Assembly (NCBI GenBank): GCA_001464835.1
Contig: LNDS01000023.1
Location: 1 to 36,319, forward strand
DNA from: Rhizobiales bacterium Ga0077525
Lineage (GTDB): Bacteria; Pseudomonadota; Alphaproteobacteria; Rhizobiales; Xanthobacteraceae
DNA length: 36,319 nt
Direction: 5' to 3'
The translations under genes and the position numbers were made by a program. Below are positions 25,605 to 33,044 of this stretch, in pieces. The notes under the pieces were generated by a model. It was given only the letters and a program-made list of their open reading frames with translations, was not told the origin of the DNA and searched no databases. How positions within the stretch are numbered: position 1 is the first letter of the stretch; the number at the start of each line of letters is the position of its first letter.

Positions 25605-25623
25605 GCAGAGGATCCTCGGCACG

Positions 25624-26559
25624 ATGACTTATGCAAGCACAGCGCGCGGCATGATCGCGGTCGACAAGATGGGCGGCCAGGTGCTGTTTCTGAACCCGCA
25701 AACGTTCGCAACCGAAGTTGCCATCGGCGGCTTTCCGCGTACGGTGCATGAACTGCTGCTGATGCCGGAGGCCGGACTTGCTTATGTGCCGATTTACGGC
25801 GACGGCATTCACGGCAAGAACCCGAACCCCGGTCATGTCCTGGCGCTGATCGACCTCAACAAGCGCGAGCATGTCGGCGACATCAACCTGCATCCGCATG
25901 TCGCGCCGCATACGCTCAAGCTGGCGCCGGACGGGCTGATCTACGTCACCTGCGAGAACAGCGCGACGGTGGCGATCATCGATCCGAAGACCAACAAGAT
26001 GGTCGACGCCATCGGCTCCGGCTCGACCAATGCGCACCGGCTGATTATCTCGCCGGACGGCACGCGCATCTACACCGAGAATGAGGAAGACGCCGAAGTG
26101 TCGGTAATCGACCTGGCGGGCCGCAAGCTCCTTGGCAAGATCAAGACGCCGCATGCTTTGGCCGGCATCACCATCACCGCCGACGGCAAGACCCTGATCG
26201 TGGTCGATGACGAGGCGCCCGGCCTGTTCCTGATCGATACCGACAGGGGCGAGGTGGTGCGCACCATTCCGCTCGAGAACAACCCAAAGCCGGCGCAGAT
26301 CGCGCGCTTTCGTCCCGACTACAAGGTGCTGGCGGTCAGCAGCGTCGCCGGCGATATGGTGACGCTGTTCAATGCCGATCTGAGCGAGCAGACCGCGATC
26401 CCGGTCGGCAAAGGCGCCATGGACATGGCGTTCCGCGGCGACGACCTGTTCGTCGGTTGCCAGTATGACGGCACCATGCACGTCATCGACATTCCGTCGC
26501 GCAAGGTGCGGCACTCGTTTGCCTGCGGTACCGGCGTCGAGTCGGTCGGATTCTTCTAA
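25624..26559 (+). CDS. YVTN-type beta-propeller repeat protein
   Basis: This is a 311-aa protein built of repeating blades such as PHTLKLAPDGLIYVTCENSAT, HRLIISPDGTRIYTENEED and LAGITITADGKTLIVVDDEA, each with the PDG/ADG turn typical of YVTN or SMP-30/lactonase-like seven-bladed propellers. No signal peptide is seen from ATG 25624, which has AGAGGA (25607-25612) 11 nt upstream. An in-frame ATG at 25504 lies inside the IS element and is not native. The insertion separates this start and ribosome site from whatever promoter lay before it. Function unknown; such propellers can be lactonases, scaffolds or sensors. Confidence 0.82.
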   Translation: MTYASTARGMIAVDKMGGQVLFLNPQTFATEVAIGGFPRTVHELLLMPEAGLAYVPIYGDGIHGKNPNPGHVLALIDLNKREHVGDINLHPHVAPHTLKLAPDGLIYVTCENSATVAIIDPKTNKMVDAIGSGSTNAHRLIISPDGTRIYTENEEDAEVSVIDLAGRKLLGKIKTPHALAGITITADGKTLIVVDDEAPGLFLIDTDRGEVVRTIPLENNPKPAQIARFRPDYKVLAVSSVAGDMVTLFNADLSEQTAIPVGKGAMDMAFRGDDLFVGCQYDGTMHVIDIPSRKVRHSFACGTGVESVGFF

Positions 26560-26567
26560 TCCATCCA

Positions 26568-26653
26568 CCGTTCGTCCCCGCGAAAGCGGGGACCCAGGGC
26601 CACTGAACGCTGTCATGGAAGAGCTGGGTTCCCGCTTTCGCGGGAACGAACGG
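26568..26653. repeat. Large inverted repeat between convergent genes
   Basis: Arms of 30 nt at 26568-26597 and 26624-26653 match with two differences. Each arm is itself a palindrome around CCCGCGAAAGCGGG. The whole can form a long hairpin or cruciform between the beta-propeller gene and the convergent hydrolase gene, and may act as a terminator. A second copy is at 28510-28599. Confidence 0.85.
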
Positions 26654-26668
26654 AGTGTGCGGTAATCC

Positions 26669-28432
26669 CTAAGCCTTTTTCTTCTTCACCGGAATCACCG
26701 GCAGCAGCAGATATGGCGCCTTCGCCTTGCTGAAATGCAAAGTGGTGGTGCCATTGAAAACCGACGGCGGCCGGTCTTCCGGCTTGTTGTGAAGGAACGG
26801 GCCGCAGCCGGTCAATTCGTTCTTGAAGTTCGACAGTTTACCGCCGCTGCCGCCGCCATATTCGTAATCCTTGCCGCGCACCGACAAAGCGATGCGATAG
26901 CCGGCCGGGACATGGATCGAGGTCGGCCAGATTTCGATATCGAGTTCGACCGGCTTGCCCTTGCTCAAGGGCTGCTTCTCGTCATGCGTATGATAGGGCC
27001 GATAGGGCCGCGACAATTTCTTGTCGAGCTTGCGGTGCGAGGCGCGCAGCCAGCCTTGCGCGATCGGCGTGTGCGGATCGATCGCGCCCATGAACACGAC
27101 CTCCTTCATGTCGCCGGTGAAGACGCGTACGACCACGAAGATGTCGGCATCCTTGGTCGAGGATGAGACGAACAGTTTGAGCGCCGAAGGGCCGGTAATT
27201 TCGGTGTCTTGCTTCAGCGGCGGCGTGATGAAGGTGAGGCCGTCGCCCATGGCGGCGAAATCGAGCTTGGCCGCGCCGGCCGGCGGCTTGGTCGAAAGCG
27301 ACGTATCCGCCGGATGCAGATAGAATTTGGTCCATTTGGTGCGCGGGATCGGCCAGGCGTCTTCGGCGCGGGCGACGAACTTCTCGCCGGGATGGCGCAC
27401 CTGCAGCAGTACTTTCGGCTGTTTGCTCCAGGCTTTCTTCTTGCCGTGCAGGAAATAGTCGAAGAAGGCGAGCTGCTGCTCGCGGCCGTAGTCGGTGTAG
27501 AAATGCGTCCAGTGCTCGAGACCGTGGGCCTCAAGCCATTTATCCTTGGACGCCGCGCGCACGAAGCCTTCGAAATTGCCGCGCGGGTGCAGGCCTTGGC
27601 CGCCCCAGTTGGCGGCGGAAAACAACGGCGTCTTGATCTTGTCCCACTGCGGCGAACGGTCGCGGTGATACTGGTCATCGAGCGGGTGGGCCAGAATCTG
27701 CCCGCCGAAATCGACGCGATTCTTGGCCAGTTGCTCTTCCGACAGCGTTTCCGGGCCGCACACGAGTTCGCCATGCACGCGGCTGCGCCTGCCGCGCTCG
27801 CCGGCGCCGTACTGCACGGTCTTGACCTGCATGTCGAACCAGTTTTCCCAAAAGGTCGACAGCATGCCGCCGTGATGCGTCATGTCGCGGTACCAGTCGG
27901 CCGAGCCTTCCCAGATGCACATGGCGGCGAGATGCGGCGGCTGCAGCGACGCGACATGCCACTGGTTCATGGCGAGATAGGAAATGCCGTTGAGGCCGAC
28001 TTTGCCGCTCGACCACGGCTGGACGCCGGCCCATTCGATGCAGTCGTAAAAGTCTTTCGTCTCGCGCGGCGAGAAATGATCGATGACGCCGGGCGAACAG
28101 CCGCAGCCGCGCGAGTCGACGCGCACGCAGACGTAATCGTGCGGCACCCACTTTTCCGGATCGACCACTTCCCAGTTCTGGTACTTGTTGGTCGAGCCCG
28201 CCGTCACGTCGGGATGTTTCTCGGCCATGATGTTCCAGGCGCTCGGATAGCCGTCCTGAAAGGCGAGGTTCTTGGCGTAAGGGCCGTAGGTGATGAGAAC
28301 GGGGTAGCGGCCTTCCTTGACCGGACGAAACACGTCGGCGCGCAGTTCAAGGCTGTCATCCATCTGGATCGGCACGTTCCAGTCGATGCGCATGCCGTCA
28401 CGGATTTCGCTTCGTTCCTGCAAGGCGACCAT
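26669..28432 (-). CDS. CocE/NonD-family alpha/beta hydrolase
   Basis: This is a 587-aa serine hydrolase of the X-Pro dipeptidyl-peptidase S15/CocE type. An N-terminal alpha/beta-hydrolase domain carries the nucleophile Ser151 in GLNGISYLAMNQW, preceded by VRVDSRGCGCSPG (oxyanion/strand region). The likely catalytic His lies in HWTHFY. The C-terminal beta-jelly-roll domain contains ITGPSALKLFVSSSTKDADIFVVV and ends in a Lys-rich tail. At the place where CocE-type enzymes usually have GWYD, this protein reads ANWGGQGLH, so the usual catalytic Asp is not evident. GGGAGAAG precedes the ATG. No signal peptide is visible; the substrate (ester, amide or acylated peptide) is unknown. Confidence 0.88.
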   Translation of the reverse strand: MVALQERSEIRDGMRIDWNVPIQMDDSLELRADVFRPVKEGRYPVLITYGPYAKNLAFQDGYPSAWNIMAEKHPDVTAGSTNKYQNWEVVDPEKWVPHDYVCVRVDSRGCGCSPGVIDHFSPRETKDFYDCIEWAGVQPWSSGKVGLNGISYLAMNQWHVASLQPPHLAAMCIWEGSADWYRDMTHHGGMLSTFWENWFDMQVKTVQYGAGERGRRSRVHGELVCGPETLSEEQLAKNRVDFGGQILAHPLDDQYHRDRSPQWDKIKTPLFSAANWGGQGLHPRGNFEGFVRAASKDKWLEAHGLEHWTHFYTDYGREQQLAFFDYFLHGKKKAWSKQPKVLLQVRHPGEKFVARAEDAWPIPRTKWTKFYLHPADTSLSTKPPAGAAKLDFAAMGDGLTFITPPLKQDTEITGPSALKLFVSSSTKDADIFVVVRVFTGDMKEVVFMGAIDPHTPIAQGWLRASHRKLDKKLSRPYRPYHTHDEKQPLSKGKPVELDIEIWPTSIHVPAGYRIALSVRGKDYEYGGGSGGKLSNFKNELTGCGPFLHNKPEDRPPSVFNGTTTLHFSKAKAPYLLLPVIPVKKKKA

Positions 28433-28509
28433 CGCTCTTCTCCCGGATTTCTTTGTTGAGAAACAGGCTATCGAAGCGTGCCGGTAAAACGCAAGTCCCG
28501 CATCAATCT

Positions 28510-28599
28510 CCGTTCGTCCCCGCGGAGGCGGGGACCCAGTAATATCTCTTCCTGGTATGCGATGTTGTTCTGGTTCCCCCTTTCGTCGGGAACGAACGG
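28510..28599. repeat. Second copy of the large inverted repeat
   Basis: Arms at 28510-28539 (starts CCGTTCGTCCCCGCGG) and 28570-28599 (ends GGGAACGAACGG) are closely related to 26568-26653, with more mismatches. It lies between the CocE-type gene and the upstream dehydrogenase on the minus strand. Confidence 0.8.
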
Positions 28600-28605
28600 G
28601 GGTGG

Positions 28606-29514
28606 CTAGCGCGCCTTGCCGCGCTTGAACTTCGCCATCTTCTCCAGCACGGCGCAGACCGCGGCGGTGTCCTTGGCGCCCAGCCCCGACTGCATAGCCT
28701 TGAGGTAGATCGGCTTCGAGGCGTCGAACATCGGCGTCTTCACCTTGATCTTTTTGGCGTAATCGCCGATCACCTGCATGTCCTTGTCCCAGATATCGAT
28801 CTTCATGGTGGCGTCGTCATAATTGCCCTTCACCATCATCGGCGCGCGCAGTTCGAACACGCGCGAATTGCCGGCGCCGGCGCTTATGAGATCGAAAATC
28901 GCCTGGGCGGGCAGGCCGGCCTTCATGCCGAGCACCATGGCTTCGGCGGAGGCGACGTTATTGATGGCGACCAGCAGGTTGGCGACATATTTCATCTTGC
29001 TGCCATTGCCGAATGCGCCGACGTCATAAACCTTGCGGCCGAAATCTCCGAACATCGGCTTGAGCTTTCTGATCGTCGCCGTATCGCCGCTGGCGTAGAA
29101 TACCAGATCGCCAGTGCGCGCCTGCGAGCCGGTGCCGCTGACAGGGGTGTCGAGCATGGTGTGGCCGGCCTTGGCGAAAGCCTTTTGCGCCTTCTCCTTG
29201 TCGGCAATGGTGAAGGTGCTCATCTCGACGATCAATTTGCCCTTGAGCTTGGCGGCGGCGATGTCGCGCGCGACATCCAGCAACGCCTGCGGCTTGGGCA
29301 GGCTGGTCAGCACCGTCGGCGCCTGCGCGGCGACATCGGCGGGACTGACGGCGATTTCGACACCTTCGGCTTGCGCTTCCTTGCGGCGCGCGGCGCTGAG
29401 GTCATAACCGACGACACGCCACCCGGCCTTGACCAGATTGCGGGCGAAGGAGCTGCCCATGATGCCAAGGCCGATGACGCCGACCGTGCCTTTTGTCTTT
29501 TTCGATTTAGCCAT
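28606..29514 (-). CDS. NAD-dependent 3-hydroxyisobutyrate-dehydrogenase-family oxidoreductase
   Basis: This is a beta-hydroxyacid dehydrogenase of 302 aa from ATG 29514 (GGGGAA about 8 nt upstream; an earlier ATG at 29535 is less likely). The N-terminal GVIGLGIMGSSFARNL binds the cofactor. The second strand ends VVGYDLS, and the acidic Asp points to NAD rather than NADP. The substrate motif is DTPVSGTGSQARTGDL and the catalytic Lys lies in NGSKMKYVANLLVAINN. A basic N-terminal tail (AKSKKTKGT) is unusual but short. It diverges from a paralogous gene 147 bp away. Substrate class: a 3-hydroxy acid or related compound, not identifiable further. Confidence 0.9.
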   Translation of the reverse strand: MAKSKKTKGTVGVIGLGIMGSSFARNLVKAGWRVVGYDLSAARRKEAQAEGVEIAVSPADVAAQAPTVLTSLPKPQALLDVARDIAAAKLKGKLIVEMSTFTIADKEKAQKAFAKAGHTMLDTPVSGTGSQARTGDLVFYASGDTATIRKLKPMFGDFGRKVYDVGAFGNGSKMKYVANLLVAINNVASAEAMVLGMKAGLPAQAIFDLISAGAGNSRVFELRAPMMVKGNYDDATMKIDIWDKDMQVIGDYAKKIKVKTPMFDASKPIYLKAMQSGLGAKDTAAVCAVLEKMAKFKRGKAR

Positions 29515-29661
29515 CTGAACGTTTCCCCAGCGCATGCTTTTGCTGCCTGCGGTCTTAATCGCTTGGACCCGGACCTGTCGAGTGGGTCGCCGCGCGATCC
29601 TTCTTTCAAGAGCTGCCGCGATCGCCTATCGTCGCGCCTCAAGAAACGGCAGGGAGTGGAC

Positions 29662-30549
29662 ATGCAGATCGGCGTAGCGGGCCTGGGCGCCATGGGCGGC
29701 AATATCGCGGCACGGCTTCTCGAAGTCGGCCATCAGGTAACGGTGTGGAATCGCAATCCGGAAAAGACCAAGCCATTGGTGACGGCCGGCGCCACCGCCG
29801 CGGCGAGCCCGGCCGCTCTGGCGGAAAAGGCCGACGTCATCATCACGATTCTCACCGACGCGGCCGCGATCGACGCCGTCTACAACGGGCCGAACGGCCT
29901 GTTGTTTGGCAATGTGAAAGACAAGCTGTTCATCGAAATGAGCACCGTGGCGCCGAAGGTCGAGATCGAGCTCGCGCCCAAGGTGCGCGCCAAGGGCGCG
30001 GCCTTCATCGAAAGCCCGGTCGGCGGCTCCACCGTTCCGGCGCGGCAGGGCAAATTGCTCGGGCTGATGGGCGGCGAGGCGGCCGATGCCGAGCGGGCGC
30101 GGCCGGTCCTCGAACAGCTTTGCCGCAAGGTCGAGCATTGCGGCCCGGTCGGCGCAGGCTCCGCGATGAAGCTGGCGATCAATCTGCCCTTGATGGTGGC
30201 GTGGCAGGCTTATGGCGAGGCCTTCGCGCTGGCGCGCGCGGTCGGCTGGGAGCCGAGGCGGCTGCTCGATCTGTTTGTCGAAAGCAGCGGCGCCAATGCC
30301 GGCCTGAAAAATCGCGCCGACATGATCGTGGCCATGCTCGATGGCCGCGACCCGGGACCGACGACCTTCAGCATCGACAATGCGCGCAAGGATCTCAAGA
30401 CCATGATCGAGGCCGGCACCGCGCTGGGCGCCGACATGATCGCGACCAAGGCGGCGCTCCAGGGCTTCGAGGATGCCGCGGCACACGGGCAGGGCGGCGG
30501 CGACGGCGCCAGCCTGTCGGTTTACTGGTCGGGGCGCAAGAAATCCTGA
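29662..30549 (+). CDS. NADP-type 3-hydroxyisobutyrate-dehydrogenase-family oxidoreductase
   Basis: This is a beta-hydroxyacid dehydrogenase of 295 aa from ATG 29662, with AGGGAG (29651-29656) upstream. A longer in-frame reading from 29161 is antisense to the divergent paralogue. GVAGLGAMGGNIAARL binds the cofactor. The second strand ends VTVWNRNPEK, the Asn-Arg pair typical of NADP use. The substrate loop is ESPVGGSTVPARQGKL and the catalytic Lys lies in GSAMKLAINLPL. The C-terminal helical domain is complete. It lies 39 bp before the GlcG-family gene and may share its transcript. Confidence 0.9.
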   Translation: MQIGVAGLGAMGGNIAARLLEVGHQVTVWNRNPEKTKPLVTAGATAAASPAALAEKADVIITILTDAAAIDAVYNGPNGLLFGNVKDKLFIEMSTVAPKVEIELAPKVRAKGAAFIESPVGGSTVPARQGKLLGLMGGEAADAERARPVLEQLCRKVEHCGPVGAGSAMKLAINLPLMVAWQAYGEAFALARAVGWEPRRLLDLFVESSGANAGLKNRADMIVAMLDGRDPGPTTFSIDNARKDLKTMIEAGTALGADMIATKAALQGFEDAAAHGQGGGDGASLSVYWSGRKKS

Positions 30550-30554
30550 GCTTT

Positions 30555-30568
30555 TATAATTTTATAAT
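30555..30568 (+). promoter_or_regulatory. Tandem TATAAT boxes before the GlcG-family gene
   Basis: TATAAT occurs at 30555-30560 and again at 30563-30568 inside an AT-rich 39-bp gap in otherwise GC-rich DNA. No convincing -35 is seen. It could be an internal promoter or an AT-rich translation enhancer. Confidence 0.3.
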
Positions 30569-30588
30569 TTCAACGGATCGGAGCCATC

Positions 30589-31029
30589 ATGTCGGTCACG
30601 CTCGCGCAAGCTTCCACCTTGGTCGATGCTGCGCTGCAGAAGGCGCGCGACCTCAAGCAAATGCCGCAGACCGTCATCGTGCTCGACGCCGGCGGCCATC
30701 TCGTCTGCGCCAAGCGCGAGGACGGCTCCGGCATCATCCGCTACGACATCGCCTTCGGCAAAGCCTATGGCGCGCTCGGCATGGGCTGGGGCTCGCGCAC
30801 CAGCATGGAGCGGGCGGCGCAGAACCCGAATTTCTTCGCCGCCGTGGAAGCGGCGTGCGGCGGGCGCATGGTGCCCAACCCGGGCGGCGTGCTGATCCGA
30901 GATGCCGGCAATGCGATCGTCGGCGCCATCGGCATATCCGGCGACACCGGCGACAATGACGAAATCATCGCTATCGCCGGCATCGAAGCGGCCGGACTCA
31001 AGGCCGATCCGGGCGGCAGCAAGAAGTAG
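30589..31029 (+). CDS. GlcG/HbpS-family protein
   Basis: This is a 146-aa protein of the GlcG/HbpS (DUF336) family, whose members bind haem or cobalamin-like ligands or act as accessory proteins in catabolic operons. Family features are ALQKARDLKQMPQTVIVLDAGGHLVCAKRED near the start, KAYGALGMGWGSRT in the centre and PGGVLIRDAGNAIVGAIGISGDTGDNDE toward the end. GGAG lies 6 nt before the ATG. There is no signal peptide, so it is probably cytosolic. It follows the NADP-type dehydrogenase on the same strand. Confidence 0.87.
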   Translation: MSVTLAQASTLVDAALQKARDLKQMPQTVIVLDAGGHLVCAKREDGSGIIRYDIAFGKAYGALGMGWGSRTSMERAAQNPNFFAAVEAACGGRMVPNPGGVLIRDAGNAIVGAIGISGDTGDNDEIIAIAGIEAAGLKADPGGSKK

Positions 31030-31046
31030 AAGGTTACACACTTGTT

Positions 31047-31130
31047 ATGGCCGGGCTCGTCCCGGCCATCCCGCTTAGGCTGGCAAAGCTGTGCGTCACT
31101 AAGCGGGATGCCCGGCATAAAGCCGGGCAT
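31047..31130. repeat. Composite of three extragenic palindromes
   Basis: Three inverted repeats are packed together: ATGGCCGGG with CCCGGCCAT (31047-31069), CCCGCTTAG with CTAAGCGGG (31070-31078 and 31099-31107), and ATGCCCGGC with GCCGGGCAT (31108-31116 and 31122-31130). They fill the gap between the GlcG-family and glutathione-transferase genes. Confidence 0.8.
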
Positions 31131-31157
31131 GACAACAATTCAACGGGGAGGGCGGCG

Positions 31158-31808
31158 ATGAAACTGTTTTCGTTCTGGCGGTCGCTGGCGAGCTATCGCG
31201 TGCGCATCGCGCTCAATCTCAAAGGGCTGTCGCCCGAAGTCATCGACGTCGATCTGATGAAGGGCCATCAGCGCGACCCGAAATTCCGCGAGGTCAATCC
31301 GATGATGGCGCTGCCGGCTTTGGTCGACGGCGAGGGGCCGGCTTTGTTCGAGTCGCTGGCGATCATCGAATATATCGACGAGGTCTATCCGCAGCCGCCG
31401 CTGCTGCCGAAAGAACCGAAAGCGCGCGCCCGCGTGCGCGGGCTGGCACAGATCGTCGCCGCCGACTCGCATCCCTTGATCGTGCCGCGCGTGCGCGAAT
31501 ACCTCGCGCGCGAATTCAAGATCGATGAGGCCGGCGTCGCCAAATGGGCTCAGCATTGGCATCAGGCGGCGCTGTCGGGACTGGAAGAGCATTTGGCCAC
31601 CGAGAAGGACACCGGTACCTATTGCCAGGGCGAGCAGGTGACGATCGCCGACATCTGTCTGGCCAGCCAGGTTGCCGGCGCCAACTTCTTCAAGGTGGAC
31701 CTGACGCCTTATCCGACAGTCAACCGCATCGTCGCAGCGTGCGCAAAGATCGACGCCTTTGCGCGTGCGCATCCGCTCAAGCAGCCCGGCGCGCCTGCGA
31801 CGACCTGA
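31158..31808 (+). CDS. Zeta-class glutathione transferase, maleylacetoacetate-isomerase-like
   Basis: This is a 216-aa glutathione-dependent isomerase or transferase. GGGGAGGG lies just before ATG 31158. The N-terminal thioredoxin fold shows SFWRSLASYRVRIALNLKG, the SxxSYRVRIAL motif of zeta-class (MaiA-like) enzymes. It has Ala where many MaiA proteins have Cys or Ser. The GSH-site motif NPMMALPALVDGEGPALFESLAIIEYI is complete (the PAL cis-Pro and the E-S pair). The helical C-terminal domain includes CQGEQVTIADICLASQV. MaiA acts in tyrosine/homogentisate and gentisate breakdown, but no other gene of those routes is nearby, so maleylpyruvate or another substrate remains possible. Confidence 0.87.
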   Translation: MKLFSFWRSLASYRVRIALNLKGLSPEVIDVDLMKGHQRDPKFREVNPMMALPALVDGEGPALFESLAIIEYIDEVYPQPPLLPKEPKARARVRGLAQIVAADSHPLIVPRVREYLAREFKIDEAGVAKWAQHWHQAALSGLEEHLATEKDTGTYCQGEQVTIADICLASQVAGANFFKVDLTPYPTVNRIVAACAKIDAFARAHPLKQPGAPATT

Positions 31809-31934
31809 AAAAAACTTGCCGCACCGTTTCATTGACGCGACGTCTTTACGGGTGTGACGTAATTGCCTTAGGCTGAATTTCGATTGGGGCTGACATTTGG
31901 CCCTGTGAAAACACGTCCAGGGACGCGACCCGCG

Positions 31935-33023
31935 ATGAAGCTCGGCTTTTTTACGATGCCTATCCACCCGCTCGCCAAGGATTGGCGGCAGTCGCTGCGC
32001 GAGGATCGTGAAGCGTTCATTCTGGCCGACGAACTCGGTTTCAGCGAAGCCTATTGCGGCGAGCACGTCACCGACCGGGCCGAGAATATCACGTCCTGCG
32101 CCATCTTCATCGCCAGCCTGGTCTACGCCACCAAGCAGATCAAGCTCGGCACCGGCACGATCAACATGCCGAACACGCATCCGGCCGCGGTCGCCTCGCA
32201 AATGGCGATGCTCGACCACATGCTCGATGGCCGTTTTATTTTCGGCATCAGCCCCGGCGGTCTTTTGTCGGACGCGGAAGTGTTCGGCAATCTCGACGCC
32301 AATCGCAACGAGATGTTTCTCGAAGCGATCAATCAGGTGCTGGCGATCTGGGATAGCGAGCCGCCCTATAATCTCAAGGGCAAGTACTGGAACATCAGCG
32401 TCGAGCGGCAGTTCCTGCCCGATCTCGGCCAGGGCTTTATCGCCAAGCCGTTGCAGCGGCCGCATCCGCCGATCGTCGTTACCGCGGTGGCGCCGTTCTC
32501 CAAGGGCGTCACGGAAGCCGCGGCGCGCGGCTGGGATCCGATCTCGGCGAACTTCCTGATGCCGCAATGGGTCAAGAGCCACTGGCCGAAATATGTCGAA
32601 GGCTGCGAACGCGCCGGCCGCCCGGCGCTGGCGGCGAACTGGCGCGTGGCGCGCTCGATCTTCGTCGCCGACGACGAGAAGACGGCGAAGGCCTATGCCA
32701 CCGATCCGAACGGGCCGTATCGCTATTACTACAGCCAGCTCTATACCAAGCTGAAAATGAACGGCCGCATCGAGCTGTTCAAGACGCGCCGCGACCAGCC
32801 CGACGACGAAGTGACGCTGGACAGTATTTGCGACCAGCTCATAACCTACGGCACGCCGGACAGAGTGGCCGACGAATTGCTGAAATACCGCGACACGGTC
32901 GGCGACTTCGGCACGCTGCTTTATGCCGGCAAGGACTGGAAGGACCGCGACCTCGGCCGCCGCTCCATGGTTCTCATGGCCGAAAAGGTCATGCCCAAGG
33001 TCAATGCTGCGATTGGCGGCTAA
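31935..33023 (+). CDS. Luciferase-like (LLM-class) flavin-dependent monooxygenase
   Basis: This is a 362-aa TIM-barrel flavin oxidoreductase of the bacterial-luciferase-like family. It begins MKLGFFTMPIHPLAKDWRQS and has the conserved EDREAFILADELGFSEAYCGEHVTD, then IKLGTGTINMPNTHPAAVASQMAMLDHM, and GRFIFGISPGGLLSD. A C-terminal domain contains YGTPDRVADELLKYRDTVGDFGTLLY, a close match to alkanal/long-chain monooxygenase-type members. ATG 31935 is the start of homology; an earlier in-frame ATG at 31884 has no support. The ribosome site is weak. It uses reduced FMN (or F420) and oxygen; substrate unknown. The D-2-hydroxyacid dehydrogenase gene follows after 21 bp. Confidence 0.9.
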   Translation: MKLGFFTMPIHPLAKDWRQSLREDREAFILADELGFSEAYCGEHVTDRAENITSCAIFIASLVYATKQIKLGTGTINMPNTHPAAVASQMAMLDHMLDGRFIFGISPGGLLSDAEVFGNLDANRNEMFLEAINQVLAIWDSEPPYNLKGKYWNISVERQFLPDLGQGFIAKPLQRPHPPIVVTAVAPFSKGVTEAAARGWDPISANFLMPQWVKSHWPKYVEGCERAGRPALAANWRVARSIFVADDEKTAKAYATDPNGPYRYYYSQLYTKLKMNGRIELFKTRRDQPDDEVTLDSICDQLITYGTPDRVADELLKYRDTVGDFGTLLYAGKDWKDRDLGRRSMVLMAEKVMPKVNAAIGG

Positions 33024-33044
33024 GAAAAGCGAGAAGAAAAGATT

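Noticed and set aside
25504..25623. Upstream in-frame ATG for the beta-propeller gene
   Set aside because: It lies inside the IS element and is antisense to the transposase start, so it cannot be the native start. The ATG at 25624 has its own ribosome site.
26568..31130. Possible CRISPR array or tandem repeat region
   Set aside because: The repeats are isolated palindromes in separate gene gaps with no regular spacing, no spacers and no cas genes.
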